A stretch of 64,000 nt of DNA. Source: Cephalotus follicularis. Taxonomy: Eukaryota > Streptophyta > Magnoliopsida > Oxalidales > Cephalotaceae. Below are positions 12,801 to 24,586 of this stretch, one piece after another. Both the position numbers and the translations under genes were made by a program. The stretch covers positions 116,318-180,317 of the forward strand of contig BDDD01002291.1 in NCBI GenBank assembly GCA_001972305.1, written 5' to 3'. Every line of letters begins with the position of its first letter. Positions within the stretch are counted from its first letter, which is position 1. Below the pieces are notes generated by a model. It did not search any database, was not told the origin of the DNA, and saw nothing but the letters and a program-made list of their open reading frames with translations.

Positions 12801-15800
12801 TACTTCATGGTTGATGCTAGTTACTTATGGTAGAGTGGTGCTATGACGAACTTGAATTTACATGTTAGATTAATATTTAATTATTTACTTTTAGTGCAAG
12901 CTGCTTATGTATGTGTTCTTAAGATTTTCAGATTGAGCATGCCGGTTTCTGGTTGAGATATATTAACTTCCTTTTCATAATTATGAATGATTTTATGATA
13001 TTAAGTATGTGGGTTAGATTGATCATTTCTATAAATCTAACAGTTCACAAATGTAGGTAGGAAAAGACAACTTATACACAATATATTTTTAATTTTTAAT
13101 TTTCAACGCATCATCAGCACAACGATCAGGCCAAGCAAAGCGCTTTGGTCGCACATAACTCCTTGATGAAAAATGAATGTATGTATGTATGTGCAGAACA
13201 GGATTGTGAAATTTAAATTTTGATCACGTGTTAATATATATAAAGTTATCTCCTATTTTCCCTTAAATAAATCTTTTCCATTTAGTCTTTGTTTCACGTT
13301 GACAATGACTGCAATGTCTTTTTGACTTTCTTCAGAATAAGAATATAGATAGTAATGGTTGTTAATTTATTGTTGCAACTTAACACAGGTTATTTGGTGG
13401 AGACAATTAAAGATATATACAGAACAGTAAGGTAGATTTTCTTCTTTTATTTTCCACGTCAAATTATAATTAATATATCCCGCATCAGCTAGATATACAG
13501 GTCATTGCCGCTTTATATCCTTGGAGGCTCCTCATGAGCATGCTTTTGGGGTTGGACACTAGGTCTTATCATGTTATTAGAGTCAAGTCTAGACCTCTTG
13601 TCTTTATTAGTTCGAAGCCTGAGATTATCACATTCACGTGATGGCACGTCAAGACCAAATTTATTACTCGCGAGGACGAGTATTAGAATATCTCACATTT
13701 GCTAAGTACATAGGTCATGCCTGCTGTATATACTTCAGAACTTCTCCTCTTCATAAACATGCTTTTGAATTAAACCCCAAGTATTCTCATGTTGCTCGAG
13801 CCTCATCCGTTGTGCCTTCTATTTATGGTAAATTTCTGACTGCAATAAATGACAATATTTCTTTATTTGATGCATCAGTGTTAGTTCAAAAGGAGAGAAA
13901 TATCTTTGTTCTGCTAGCCCTGATCATCAACCACCATTAGTTTTGCCTTTGACCAGTGAGATGGTTGATGACGATGAAAAACAAAGCATATCAAGTGGGA
14001 GGGGAGAGTTTGAGAGTTTGACTACTTTGGAACATGAAGGATTTTCAGAGGTTGGTTATTTAAGTGTCATTATCAAGCACACTTCTTCATCTCCCCTTGG
14101 GCTGAATTTTTGGTTTTTGTTTTTTTGTTTTTTGTTTGATAACAAGACTTCTGGCACTCTTTGAGATACTGACTATCCCCGGACAACCTTGATACCAAAA
14201 CTATCTACTCTTGGCACATTTCACATTCTTCATGGGAAACACATCCATCAATAAACTAGGTAGTAACTATATGTACTCTCCTCATGTGTTTGGGTAATTT
14301 TTGCTGTTACAGGCTGAGGCACAACTCTATCACATGCTTATAGAAGAGCGAATGAAGCTTGCCAGAGGAATTGGAACTGCTCCGTAGGTTTTTCATATGT
14401 TGTCAAGTCTACTCCTGAAAGCAGTTTGATTTGTGTCATCTTCACAATAATTGACATTGTTCAATACTTTTTTCTTTGTAGATATGCTATATGTGGTGAT
14501 CAAACAATCAAGAAAATTGCACTGACAAGACCATCTACAAAAGCGAGATTAGCGAACATTGATGGTGTCAACCAGGTATTTTTTATGAATCCTTTTACTG
14601 TATGATGATGTTATATATAGTCGGAACCTGTCTCTATGATCTGTTTTTCACTGCAATTGATATTAATACATGCTGTAAAAAGGGGATGGTCTAGGGTGCT
14701 CGTCTATAATATGGTTGTTGCACATATTACTGTTCATGGTATTGTGACATGTTACCATAGTCATACTATTTATGCAGCTGTAGCAACTATTTTTTGTGAG
14801 ATTCATGTCTTTCTGCTTAGATGTGTTTAATAAGTGGATGAATTGTTTGTGAGCGTTTGTTACAATCACTTGCATTTGTTTCAGTGTTGATTAGTTAGTG
14901 TACCTCATAGCTAGTGCCTGTGTTTTCTCCCTGTTTGTATCTCGAATAGAGCTTTGACTTGCATTTTGGAACAAAGAAGAGAGATAAAGCATCAGAGTTA
15001 AAAAGGGTCGCGGCACATGTGCAACGAGTTTTGGTTGCAGATTTATGAGTTTGATTACGTGTGATACGTCAAGGCTGATTTTTTATGCTCATCGATGTTG
15101 CAGCACCTTTCATTGACACATGGGGATCATCTTCTTCAAACTATTAGGCACCTATCTGAAAAACTACACCTTTCCTTGGATGGTGAAGGAAGCATGCAGA
15201 TTGCAACTATAATAAAGGCCAATCAGATTCCCAGTCACCAAAGAAAGCTGACACAAGCAAAATTTGAAGCTTGGAGAATGTGGCATGAAGAGGGTCTATC
15301 TATTCAGAAAATTGCTGTATGTAACCATTACTTATTACCATAGTCTTTCTGTACTATCACCATCCTTCAATTGTATAACTCAGGTATTATTTTCATAGAT
15401 CTTTCCTGGTAGATCTGATCCTATAAAAGAACAAACTGTTGTGGGATATCTCCTAGAGGCTTCCCAAGAAGGATTTGAGATTGATTGGGTCAGATTTTGT
15501 AAGGAGGTTGGACTAACACGCCAGATTTTCTCAGATATTCAGGGTGCCATCTCAAAGGTTGGCTCTAAAGACAAGCTGAAGCCTATTAAAAATGAATTAC
15601 CAGAGGATGTAAGTATGATATGCTAAGCTTTTTAATTTGTGATTTTATTTTTTAATTTTCTGCCATAGATTATATTAGTAGAAATAATTCACTTCACCCT
15701 GAACCGTGCGTGCTTTATAGCTATATGTACAGGCCAATGAATTTCATGTAATTCATTTGAGTTTAAAAATGTAAAAATTTGCTTGATCATGCCAGATAAG

Positions 15801-16429
15801 TTACTCACACATCAAAACTGTTCTAACGATGCAAAACTGTGGGATGTCTATGGAAGCGATTCCAACTAGCCAACATGACATGGGGGAGGCTGATAACCGT
15901 CTAAACATGGAATCAGAATTGTATTCCACTGATGAGTGCCAAATCAAAGGGCATAATGAAGTTGAAGTTGGAAGTATAGTTGCTAACCGTTGCTTTGATA
16001 CTAATGAAGAAACAACCTCTCTTAACTACACAACGGGCCACAGAATGGAGGTACCCCTACTCCATGACGGTGATTTACTCTTACAGAAACGCCAGAAAGT
16101 TGATAGAGGAACTGAAAGGAACATTGAATTTGTGGCAACGGAGAGCTCCATAATAGACTGGCTCAAGAACTATGTTGAAGGGGTGAGTAGTGAAGTGCAG
16201 AAACCTGTGCAGAAGTTGATGGAAAATCCACATTCATCGTTCTCTGGTTTTTGTCATTTGTTGTTATAGTGACATGCTGATTGCTGATTTGGATGTATCG
16301 CAGGTTTCACTGACTGATATTCTGAACCACTTCAATGGGTCCACAGAGGAATCCGTGGTTGATCTTCTGAGTTGCCTTGAAGCTGAGTTTGTGTTGTTTA
16401 AGAAAAATAATAGGTATAGGCTTATGTGA
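6895..16429 (+). CDS. WRN-like RecQ family 3'-5' DNA helicase, 5' part missing (16 exons)
   Basis: ATP-dependent DNA helicase of the RecQ family, acting in the nucleus on recombination and repair intermediates (family knowledge). Exons read here: 6895-6981, 8445-8528, 9830-10037, 10792-10877, 11016-11247, 11461-11584, 12077-12213, 12672-12780, 13389-13431, 13879-14050, 14313-14383, 14482-14575, 15104-15316, 15399-15608, 15796-16182, 16304-16429. All junctions are GT-AG, and the frame stays open for 793 codons to TGA. Counted from the first visible codon: motif II DEAH at residues 16-19, then SEWGHNFR; motif III LTATAT about 50; motif [14 protein letters not shown] about 165; motif [12 protein letters not shown] about 197-206; zinc cysteines about 250-277; RQC domain about 280-420; HRDC about 427-500 ([14 protein letters not shown]); a C-terminal HTH_40-like segment about 530-620. 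No exonuclease domain is visible. Walker A and motifs 0-Ib are absent, so the 5' exons lie upstream or are lost. Motif VI has Cys where Ala is usual, and the aromatic loop has Asn for Asp. It could be the plant RecQ-SIM type instead, but the HRDC plus HTH tail favours WRN-like. Confidence 0.88.
6982..8444 (+). other. Helicase intron 1 with old repeat debris
   Basis: The intron carries a CG-rich stretch at about 7030-7180 made of short complementary AGGC/GCCT words. GTTGTGGGACATTACACA-like sequence appears at about 7381 and again at 7615. This looks like decayed transposable-element sequence. The reading frames at 7577-8067 have no family resemblance I can see. Confidence 0.4.
9099..9600 (+). 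repeat. Tandem duplication of about 250 bp in a helicase intron
   Basis: Two adjacent copies (about 9099-9349 and 9350-9600) start TTCTTATTGAAAATGGAAGA and end TTAGGAGGGAATG. They differ by a few substitutions and 1-2-base indels, plus the length of an A tract. They lie in intron 2, between the exons ending 8528 and starting 9830, so they do not affect the coding sequence. Confidence 0.85.
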
Positions 16430-17212
16430 GACGAGATGCATCGGACGGCTGGACTGACTTGTGTTTGTTGCGGTAATGACCGTTTTGTGCCTATATATGT
16501 GGCAGGAGCTTATAAGGATAAATGAGTCTGCCCTCGTCTTCGTGATCTACAGACGGAATGTGAAGTGATGCCAAAGGTTTCCTTTCCATAAAAAGACTCT
16601 TTCAGAAGCGAATATCAGGCACAAGACAACTTAAAGATCCATCCTTGATTTCCCTCTTCCAATAGGGGCTTCTGCACAACAGATAGCTAGTAGAAATGTA
16701 TATGAAAGGTCAATTATGGCTATCGTGGACACTTTTTTGTTCTATTTGCTCGACCCCAATCGTTTAAAATTAGACCAAGGGGAATACAATTGGGCTTGAA
16801 TTTATAAAGGATCAGTTTTGGGCCAAGATTGGATCCAAACGGGCTCAAAAATAGGTGCTTCTATCGAGATTACTTGAGGAAGAGGATGTTGTATGGCTCG
16901 CATCTAAGGACGATTAATTGTACAAATTGACACATGTTTAAACTCATTATTTAGATTATCATGTGTAATGTTCCTCATATTTTTAATTAGAGATGGATTT
17001 AGGCATTTTAGTGTTTTTTTTATCAATTAAATGTATCATGTTTGGATTTGGCCCCATTTTTTGTACTTTGTTAAGTCAATTTGGGAGAAATTCTAAATCG
17101 ATGTTGTTTTGCATTAGCGGACATTGGTGTGGAAGGTGTGATGCTTTGAAACAATTTCTATTTGTTTTAGTATTTATTGTATCATATTGAAATTTAGTAC
17201 AAATAGTATCAT
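16430..17212. other. Helicase 3' flank, no gene seen
   Basis: The stretch contains the probable 3' UTR, then AT-rich sequence. Short open frames here (for example 16993-17190) have no recognisable domain. I see no gene in it. Confidence 0.5.
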
Positions 17213-17867
17213 ATTGTTGGTGTATATGATTATAAATGGTTTGAGGCATTTAATACTCATATGAAATGTTAAGTGTTTATATGATGTCTATATGATGATT
17301 GAGGTATTCATTATCCGAAATCGTGCATATTATATTTATGGATGTTTTAGCCACTAAGATATGTACATGTTTATGCGTATTTATGAGATATGAAATGTTA
17401 TGTGTATATATGAGAGATAATATGGAGGTATTAGTTTACTTATGAAAGATACGAGCGTTTTAAACTTAAGAGAGAAAATCGAGCTTTACTATAAATAGAA
17501 TTGTTTCTATTATAAACATTCATTATTTCAACTCTCTCCCTCTCTCTACACTTTCTCTCCTTTCTCTTTATGCCTTAACTCGCCTCTCTCTCTCTCTCTC
17601 TCTCTCAGTCTCAATCCTTCAAACATTTGATCAAGAATAGGGGATCAATGGTAGATTTATAAGCTAAGAACTTGAGTTCTTCCTCCTGTAACTGATAGTT
17701 TCAACCGTTCAAACTTCGAAATTGAAAACAGTAAGAATTTCTTTATCTAAAATTTATTTGGATTGATTTATTGCTTTATGATATGCATGTATTGTGGTGT
17801 ATTGATGAACACTTAAGTATGAATGTGATTAGGAGCGATTAAAATGAATTAAAACGGATTTTTCACC

Positions 17868-17909
17868 TGTTGATGTCGAAATCAACTATACAACAGTCTC
17901 ATACGTGTA
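17868..17909 (-). repeat. Tat 3' LTR, first 42 bp
   Basis: Matches the right LTR (35750 onward) from TGTTGATG to CGTGTA, then stops at an insertion. The homology resumes at 25919, with about 46 bp of LTR missing at the break. Confidence 0.85.
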
Positions 17910-19973
17910 TATATATATGCCAATATATATAAGCAACCATGCCAAGTGGTTACAAACAGTCAGATATCAAGAATACTACAAAGGGTACAATCAATCAGTC
18001 CAGTTGTCCGAAAACCAGTAGTGGGTGTCATCTGTCGCTACCTCCTAGCCCCAACGATGCACCACCTAACTACCACCATACACTCCGATAATGATAGAAA
18101 AGGTAAACAGTATTGCTGGCACTTGGCGGACAATTAACAGTCACGGTTTGCATTGCAGATAAATTTGGTGTATAAGCTCTAGCCAACTCCTGACACCTAG
18201 GCTCACCTCTGTAGTCCGTGATACACTCCGATCACAAGACCATTAGAACTATCAATCACAATCAATACAGTACAGTACAATAATTACATATATAATGTAA
18301 TATGAAAGTAGTTCTCTTTTGAGAAAACAGTAAAACAGTTCAGTAGGTTTCCATTTTGAGGAAACAATAACAGTACAGTAGTAGTAACAGTGGTTCTCCG
18401 TAGAGAAAACAATAGTTTAAAACATTTAATTGTGCATATAGCACTTTTTCTAGAAATCTTTGAAATCCCTTTAAAACAGTAGTAATTTTGGAAATTACTT
18501 TGTAGATATAAAATATCTATGCAGTAACAGTATGAATTTCCTTAACAGTACAATCACTTGCAATACAAGAATCAGAATAGTGAACAGTGAATAAACAGTA
18601 TAATTCCTATCAATTTATGCAAATCAAACAGTGTTTGCATAAGTCGTTGGATCCTTATAATCTGATTACTCGTAACAATGATAGATTATTGGAATCATCC
18701 TATATGGCGCTAGTGTAATCCTTCAAGAATTGGACCTAAAACAGTACCAAATTGTCGACTGTCCAGTATTAGGCGATGACAGTTTCCTTTAAAGCGTCGA
18801 CAGTTATACCAAAGCGTCAACGACTATCTTAAAGCGTCGACAGTGTTCTTTACTTAAGCGTCGATAACTTACACGCAAATCATCGACAATTATGCCTTAA
18901 TCGTCGACAGTCCTACACTAAGCGTCGATGGTTTCTAGCGTTTATGCAATTCCAGAAAACAGAGTATGCATATTTCACACTTCAATTCAATTTCACAACA
19001 CATGCAATCATATATAACCCACCATAACACAATATACATGCTATATTTTCAAAATCATGTCATAAACCCTACCTCAATTCGCTATCCCAGAATCAATTGA
19101 TTGATTCTTCTCTTTATAACTCAAACTCCTTTAATTCCAATTTAATCTTCAATTTCCAGAATTTAATCTATGTTTGCATGCTAACAGTAGATATATGCAT
19201 GAGTCAGTATATATATAAACTGTATAACTATAAAACCAGTAACAGGATTCGAACTAGAAGCTTACCAATTCAAATCCAAGCTTCAAGTTCAACTTGAACT
19301 TAATCCTTCAACAAGAAAATTTCCAGCTCATTTCAGATTGTTTCCTCTCCTTTCTAGACGATTTCTAAATCCCAGTTCATCTTTCAACAGTATGATATAA
19401 GTGGTTTCGTTTCAGGAATTCATCTGATTCCCCTAACTCAAATTTCTGGCATTTTCTTTTCTCTCTCTCATTCATTGTTTTCTTCCTGTTTTTGTTCCTT
19501 CTTTTCTGTTTTACAAGTAACAGGTGTTGAAGACACTAATCCTTCTTCAAGCAGCAGCTGGTGACATGTTTTGGTATCCTTGACACGTTTGTAGGACACC
19601 TGCCCAGTTAGAAACGTCAGCCATGCACCACTCTATTCCAATCGTCACTTAACATACACCTGTCCGCGTGCAAAGCGTCATCGGTTGCTCCTTGGCGTCG
19701 ACGGTTTAGCACAAAGCGTCGAGGCTTGTCTCTTTGGCGTTGATGGTTTGGCGCCAAATACGGTTTTTTAAGTTTCTTTCAACTTGACTTCCAATTTCCA
19801 TTCAATTTAGCCCAATTTCTATTCAATTTAGTCCAATTTCCATTCAATTGAGCCCTCGATTTAACTCAATAATCACAATTCACATAATAAATGGACATTT
19901 AATTTCAATTTAATGTATACTTTATTCATCAATCATATAATATACATTAATTAAAATTTTACGGTTATTTCAA
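17910..19973 (-). repeat. Chromovirus-type LTR fragment, minus orientation
   Basis: A non-coding 2.1-kb block. Read on the minus strand it begins near TGTAAACACCAGG, has a purine-rich (pyrimidine-rich on +) stretch near 19440-19500, GTCGACGCC-type words, and an ACTACAGAGGTGAGCCTAGG segment near 18200. These features recall gypsy chromovirus LTRs. Its right edge merges with the truncated SIRE LTR at the shared word CCTGGTGTTTA. No coding sequence is seen. ORFs such as 19097-19297 look like chance. Confidence 0.4.
18721..19760. repeat. Dispersed GCGTCGACAGT-type words in LTR fragment
   Basis: Words close to GCGTCGAC or its complement occur about ten times at 18750-18935 and again four times at 19670-19755, at irregular spacing. 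They are not a regular tandem array. Their role is unknown. Confidence 0.6.
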
Positions 19974-20914
19974 ACCTGGTGTTTACACAAAGATTTTCAG
20001 GAGGTGTTTGTGTTTTTAGTAACTTCTAACAAGGTTGGATATAGCTCAAATAAGGCTCACAATAATATCAAAAAAATAAGGCTTGCAAATAGCTCAAACA
20101 ACTCTTGTAAAGCTTGTTTTTCTTTCACAAGTGTTGATTCTTTTCTTGTTGTTCCTTGTTGTTTTTCTTCACTGATTCAGCCTCTATTTATAGCTTTCTT
20201 GCAGGATATAGCCGTTGGAGATCATCAAAGAGCCGTTGGAATCATATATGGAAAGTTTTCACAATTTCAGCAACTTCAAATCTTGCAGATTTTTGTGTCT
20301 GGTTGTCTTGGGCATCGACGTTTACGCATAGCGTTAGTGTCTATGTCCTTATGCATTAACTCTTTTGGTTCTTCGCGTTGACCCCATTTGCTACAGTCTG
20401 ATTTTTGCATTATTCGCGTTGACGTGTACTCATGGCGTTACGCAAATGTCATTTGTATTGACTCCGTTCTCCTTATGCGTTAACGACAAAAGTCTCTGTA
20501 AGATTTGTGCACCTTTTCACGTTGACGTCTAAGAATGGTGTTGACGTCTTCAGTATAGGTGTTGACTCCTTCCCGTCTTCACGTTAACGTCTAAGTCTCT
20601 GTATGATTTTTGCACCTTTTGGCGTTGACGTCTTTAGTATGGCGTTGACACCAATATGACAATAACCAGCACGTCAACGAGAATCATCAGCACGTTGACG
20701 AAGATCATCTTGTAAAAACCCATACTTCATACTCAAGCCCAGCACGTTGACGCCAATGATCTAGGCGTTGATGCCAATAGTTCTGATATGCTTAATTTTG
20801 CATGTTTTTACTTCAATTTGACTTGTTTATTTTATATAATCATTCCTTCACATTAACAAATAAGTTAGGTGCTTTGTTATCATTAAAATCAATATTGTAA
20901 CATATATCTCAACA
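19974..20914 (-). repeat. SIRE 3' LTR (truncated) with GTTGACG word array
   Basis: About 940 bp matching 24998-25918. It contains roughly 17 words related to GCGTTGACG or CGTCAACG between 20307 and 20790. On the opposite strand a 125-residue frame (20004-20381) recurs at the same place in the other LTR (25027-25404) only because the two LTRs are copies. Confidence 0.85.
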
Positions 20915-22330
20915 ATCCCCCCCTTTTTTATGAGGACAAAACATTCACAATAAAATGTTTTAATCAATACCAATAAAAACAATCAATACCAACAAAAAAC
21001 AAAAAAAACCCCATTAACTTATGCATAAAGGCTTCTTTAACAAGTTATGCTCATTTGATTAATTATTCATCAACCCATTTCAGAAAATAGAATTGATTAG
21101 CTCCTCCTTAACAAGTTATGCATATTATACCAAAAACATTCACTACTTAGGAACAAAATTCCCTTAATCAAACATCTCCCCCAAATAAACATCCCCTTTA
21201 AACATAAATATCATCTCCCCCAACTTATTACTTTGAACTTGTTCATATTCATATAAACTTAAAACATCTCCCCCTTTTTAGAAATCATCAAAAAGGCTAG
21301 CATAAAACATTAATTCTCCCCCTTAATGATGTACAGGGTGTAAAAAATACAAATGCCATAAACAACACATATGCACATGACATTATTCTAATTCATATAA
21401 ACAAAGTTCTCTTCTAAGGTTTGAAAAAGTATTTTCATCAAGAGGTTTTGTGAAAATATCTGCAATTTGCTCTTTTGTGAGAATATATGTGAGAACTACA
21501 TCTTCTTTTTCTATATGATCTCTAATAAAATGATGTCTAATGTCAATGTGTTTAGTTTTAGAGTGATGAACAAGATTGTTTGATAAACAAATGCTACTTT
21601 TGTTATCACATTTTATTGGAATTTTACCAAACTTATATCCATAGTCCACTAGTTGTTGTTTCATCCAAATTGCTTGTGCACAACAACTTCCGACCTCAAT
21701 ATATTCAGCCTCGGTAGTGGAAAGAGCAACAAAGTTTTGCTTTTTACTAAACTATGAAACTAAGAATTGACACGAGTCACTTGTGCTCTTCCTATCAACT
21801 TTATATCTGTCGGAATCGGCATCAGTGTAGGTGTGTAATTCAAAACTAGATTATCTAGGATACCATAAGCCTAGTGAAGGTGTATATGCTAGATATTTGA
21901 AAATACATTTTACTGCAAATAAATGAGATTCTTTAGGATTAGCTTTAAAACGTGCACATAAACACACATCAAATAAGATATCTGGTCTATTAGCAGTAAG
22001 ATATAACAATGAGTCTATCATGCTTCTATATAGCTTTTGATCAATAGATGTACCTTTCTCATCCTTATCAAGCCTTGTTGTAGTGCTCATTGGTGTCTTA
22101 CTTTGCTTTGCATTTTCCAATCCAAAGCGTTTGAGAAGATCCTTCACGTACTTGGATTGGTTGATGAATATTCCATCTTTGAGTTGCTTTATTTGTAGTC
22201 CAAGAAAGAAACTAAGTTCTCACATCATACTCATCTCAAATTCATCTTCATCCGCTTTGGCGTCGAACTTACCAAGGTTGTCATTGTCGTTATTGTGCAC
22301 AAAACACTTGCAGTCGAATGCATGAAAGTA
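20915..22330 (-). pseudogene. SIRE copia RT remnant and RNase H
   Basis: RNase H at 21664-21383 shows CDNKSSICLSNN, HIDIRHHFIRDHIE and the terminal IADIFTKPL. The RT/connection region at 22147-21851 shows YRSMIDSLLYLTANRPDI. Upstream, at about 22290-22150, the sequence passes from an integrase-type CKCFVHNN...LGKFDAKADE directly into the late RT segment ELSFFLGLQIKQ. The polymerase palm with YVDD and everything before it is therefore deleted. A stop lies at the fusion. The internal spacer 20930-21380 carries CTCCCCC tracts typical of this lineage's 3' region. Confidence 0.85.
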
Positions 22331-23445
22331 ACTAATGTTAGGCTTTCTCTGCCTTCATAATTCATATGGAGTCTTTTTTAGAATAGACTTTATTGTTATA
22401 CGATTTAACAAATAGCATGCGGTATTAACGGCCTCGGCCCAAAAATATTTTGACAAAGAATTTTCGTAAAGCATTGTTCGAGCCATTTCTTGTAAAGTTC
22501 TATTCTTTCTCTCTACAACTCCATTTTGTTGAGGAGTTCTAGGAGTAGAAAAGTTATGATCAAAACCATTTTCATTGCAAAAATTTTGAAAATCAATATT
22601 TTCAAATTCTCTACCATAATCACTTCTAATAGATTTAATGGTAGAATTTCTTTCATTTTGAACCTTTTTACAAAAAATTTTGAATTCATTAAAAGCATCA
22701 TTTTTATGGGCTAAAAATAAAGTTCATGTATACCTTGAAAAATCATCTACAATAACTAAGGCATATAGTTTGCTACCAAGACTTCTAGTCCTAGATGGTC
22801 CAAACAAGTCCATATGTAATAGTTCTAATGACATAGTTGTAGAAACAACATTTTTACTTTTAAACAAAGATCGAGTTTGCTTTCTCATTTGACAAGCATC
22901 ACAAATCCTATCTTTTTCAAAAGAAAGTTTGGGATTGCTTTTAACTAATCATATTTTAAAATTTTGGAAATTGTGTTCACGCTAGCATGACCAAATCTTC
23001 TATGCCATAGCCAACTATCATCAATATTTATTGAGACAAGACATTTCACATTTTGAAAATCAAGATCTTTTAAATTTATAACATAAACATTATCTTGTCT
23101 ATAACCAATGAACTTGATAGAGTTATTTAAGATGTTAACTACTATCCAATGTGTCTTTTCAAATGTAACTCTATAACCTTTGTCACACAATTGACTTATG
23201 CTAAGAAGGTTATGTTTGAGTCTCTAGACATACAAGACATTATCAATAGAAGTTGAAGAGTTTTTACCTATGGTGCCAACTCCTCCAATTTTCCCTTTGG
23301 CATTGTCTCCAAATGTCACTTGTCCTCCATCTTTTGGCTTTAGGGTGATGAATTTATTTTTGTCACCCGTCATGTGTTTAGAGCAACCACTATCCATATA
23401 TCATTGATTGGATTTGGTCTTCAATTGCTCCTACAAAGAATCATA
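22331..23445 (-). pseudogene. SIRE copia protease and integrase
   Basis: The protease near 23400-23370 reads MDSGCSKHMTGD with an intact DSG. The GAG-pre-integrase segment at 23190-22945 shows WLWHRRFGHASVNTISK. The integrase core follows with LLHMDLFGP, IRSDYGREFEN and TPQQNGVVERKNRT, so the D,D(35)E residues are present. Stops interrupt the frame near 22720, 22360 and elsewhere. The integrase domain runs into the RT remnant after a deletion. Confidence 0.85.
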
Positions 23446-24533
23446 ATCATGTTGATTTCTTTGGTACCCAAATGGCTTTGGGTCCATCGAGGTTAGTAGA
23501 GATGGTTCCTTTTGGAACCCAAATTCTTTTAATCTTTGTATTGAACCTTTTATGCCAACAATTACTAGATATATGTCCAATTTTATTGCAATAATTACAA
23601 GTAACTACTTTATTAATTTTCTTTCTTTCTATCAATTTTTCAAAGTGTTTTACTTTGTTCATTTCGCCAAAGCCTAAACCTACTCTATCGAAAACACACC
23701 TTTGAACACCTAGTAGTCTATCAAGTTTTTCAATACTACTAGAGAATTTAGAGAAAGTTTTCTTTAGAGCATCTATTTCAATTTTAAGTTTTTCATTCTC
23801 CTCCTTAAAATTTGTTGATAATTCTAAAGACATACTTAAGATATCTATTTCATTTTTTAAGGATTCATTTTCTTTTGATAACAAACTATTGTTTTTCTTG
23901 AAAGCATCAACTTCAAATTTAAAACAATTATTTTCTATTTCAAGTAAACCTATTTTTTCTTCTTTAGATTTATCTTCATTCATCGAAGTAGAAGAAATAG
24001 TCGTTTTTAACTCATTGTTTTCAACTGTCAAGCATTTAGTTTTATTCTTTAAAGAAGAAATAATCGAAGTATATCTTTCTATAATTTCTATAAATTCATC
24101 GTAACTTACCTCATTTTCTTCTTTACTTGCATTCTCTTCATCACTATCACTTTCAGTTTCTTCTCTTGCCATAAGACACAAGCTTGTTGCTTCATCATTG
24201 TTTTCCTCATAAGTATGTTCCAACTTATCCCATATCTCCTCAGCCAGGATACAAGAAAAATACGACCAAATACGTTAGAACTCAAAGCACAAAATATCAG
24301 ATGTTTAGCCTTAGCATTTCTCTTTCTTTCTCATCATATCTAGTTCTTGGTTTGACTATAGATTCTTTGGGCAATTCTGAACCAAAAACAATTATATCCC
24401 AAAGGTCATAATCAAGGGATTGTATGAAGGTGGTCATTTTAACTTTCCATTGATTATAATTATTTCCATCAAAAAATGGTGGCATACTAATAGACTTACT
24501 AACATTATCATTAAAACAAGAAATGATTGTCAT
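23400..24533 (-). pseudogene. SIRE copia gag
   Basis: The N-terminal part (24533-24297) carries FFDGNNYNQWKVKM, the usual copia gag opening. A gap with a frame break lies at 24290-24225. The C-terminal part (24223-23447, 258 codons) is acidic, with long heptad stretches predicting coiled coil, then a CCHC zinc knuckle (CNYCNKIGHISSNC). Gag packages RNA in the virus-like particle (family knowledge). Here it is split and unlikely to be made whole. Confidence 0.8.
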
Positions 24534-24586
24534 GGATCAATCTATCTCAATTAAGATAAATTATAGATATCCGCTCTGATACAAAT

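Noticed and set aside
14941-15050. Extra helicase exon (a Lys/Arg-rich frame)
   Set aside because: The HRDC exons ending 14575 and starting 15104 join in frame and in sequence sense without it, and it has no clean splice sites.
17583-17606. (CT)n tract as a core promoter of a host gene
   Set aside because: No coding sequence follows before the Tat LTR. The placement matches the pyrimidine leader of chromovirus LTRs.
20004-20381. Conserved 125-residue ORF also found at 25027-25404
   Set aside because: The two frames are the same position in the two LTRs of one SIRE element, so the match reflects LTR identity, not selection.
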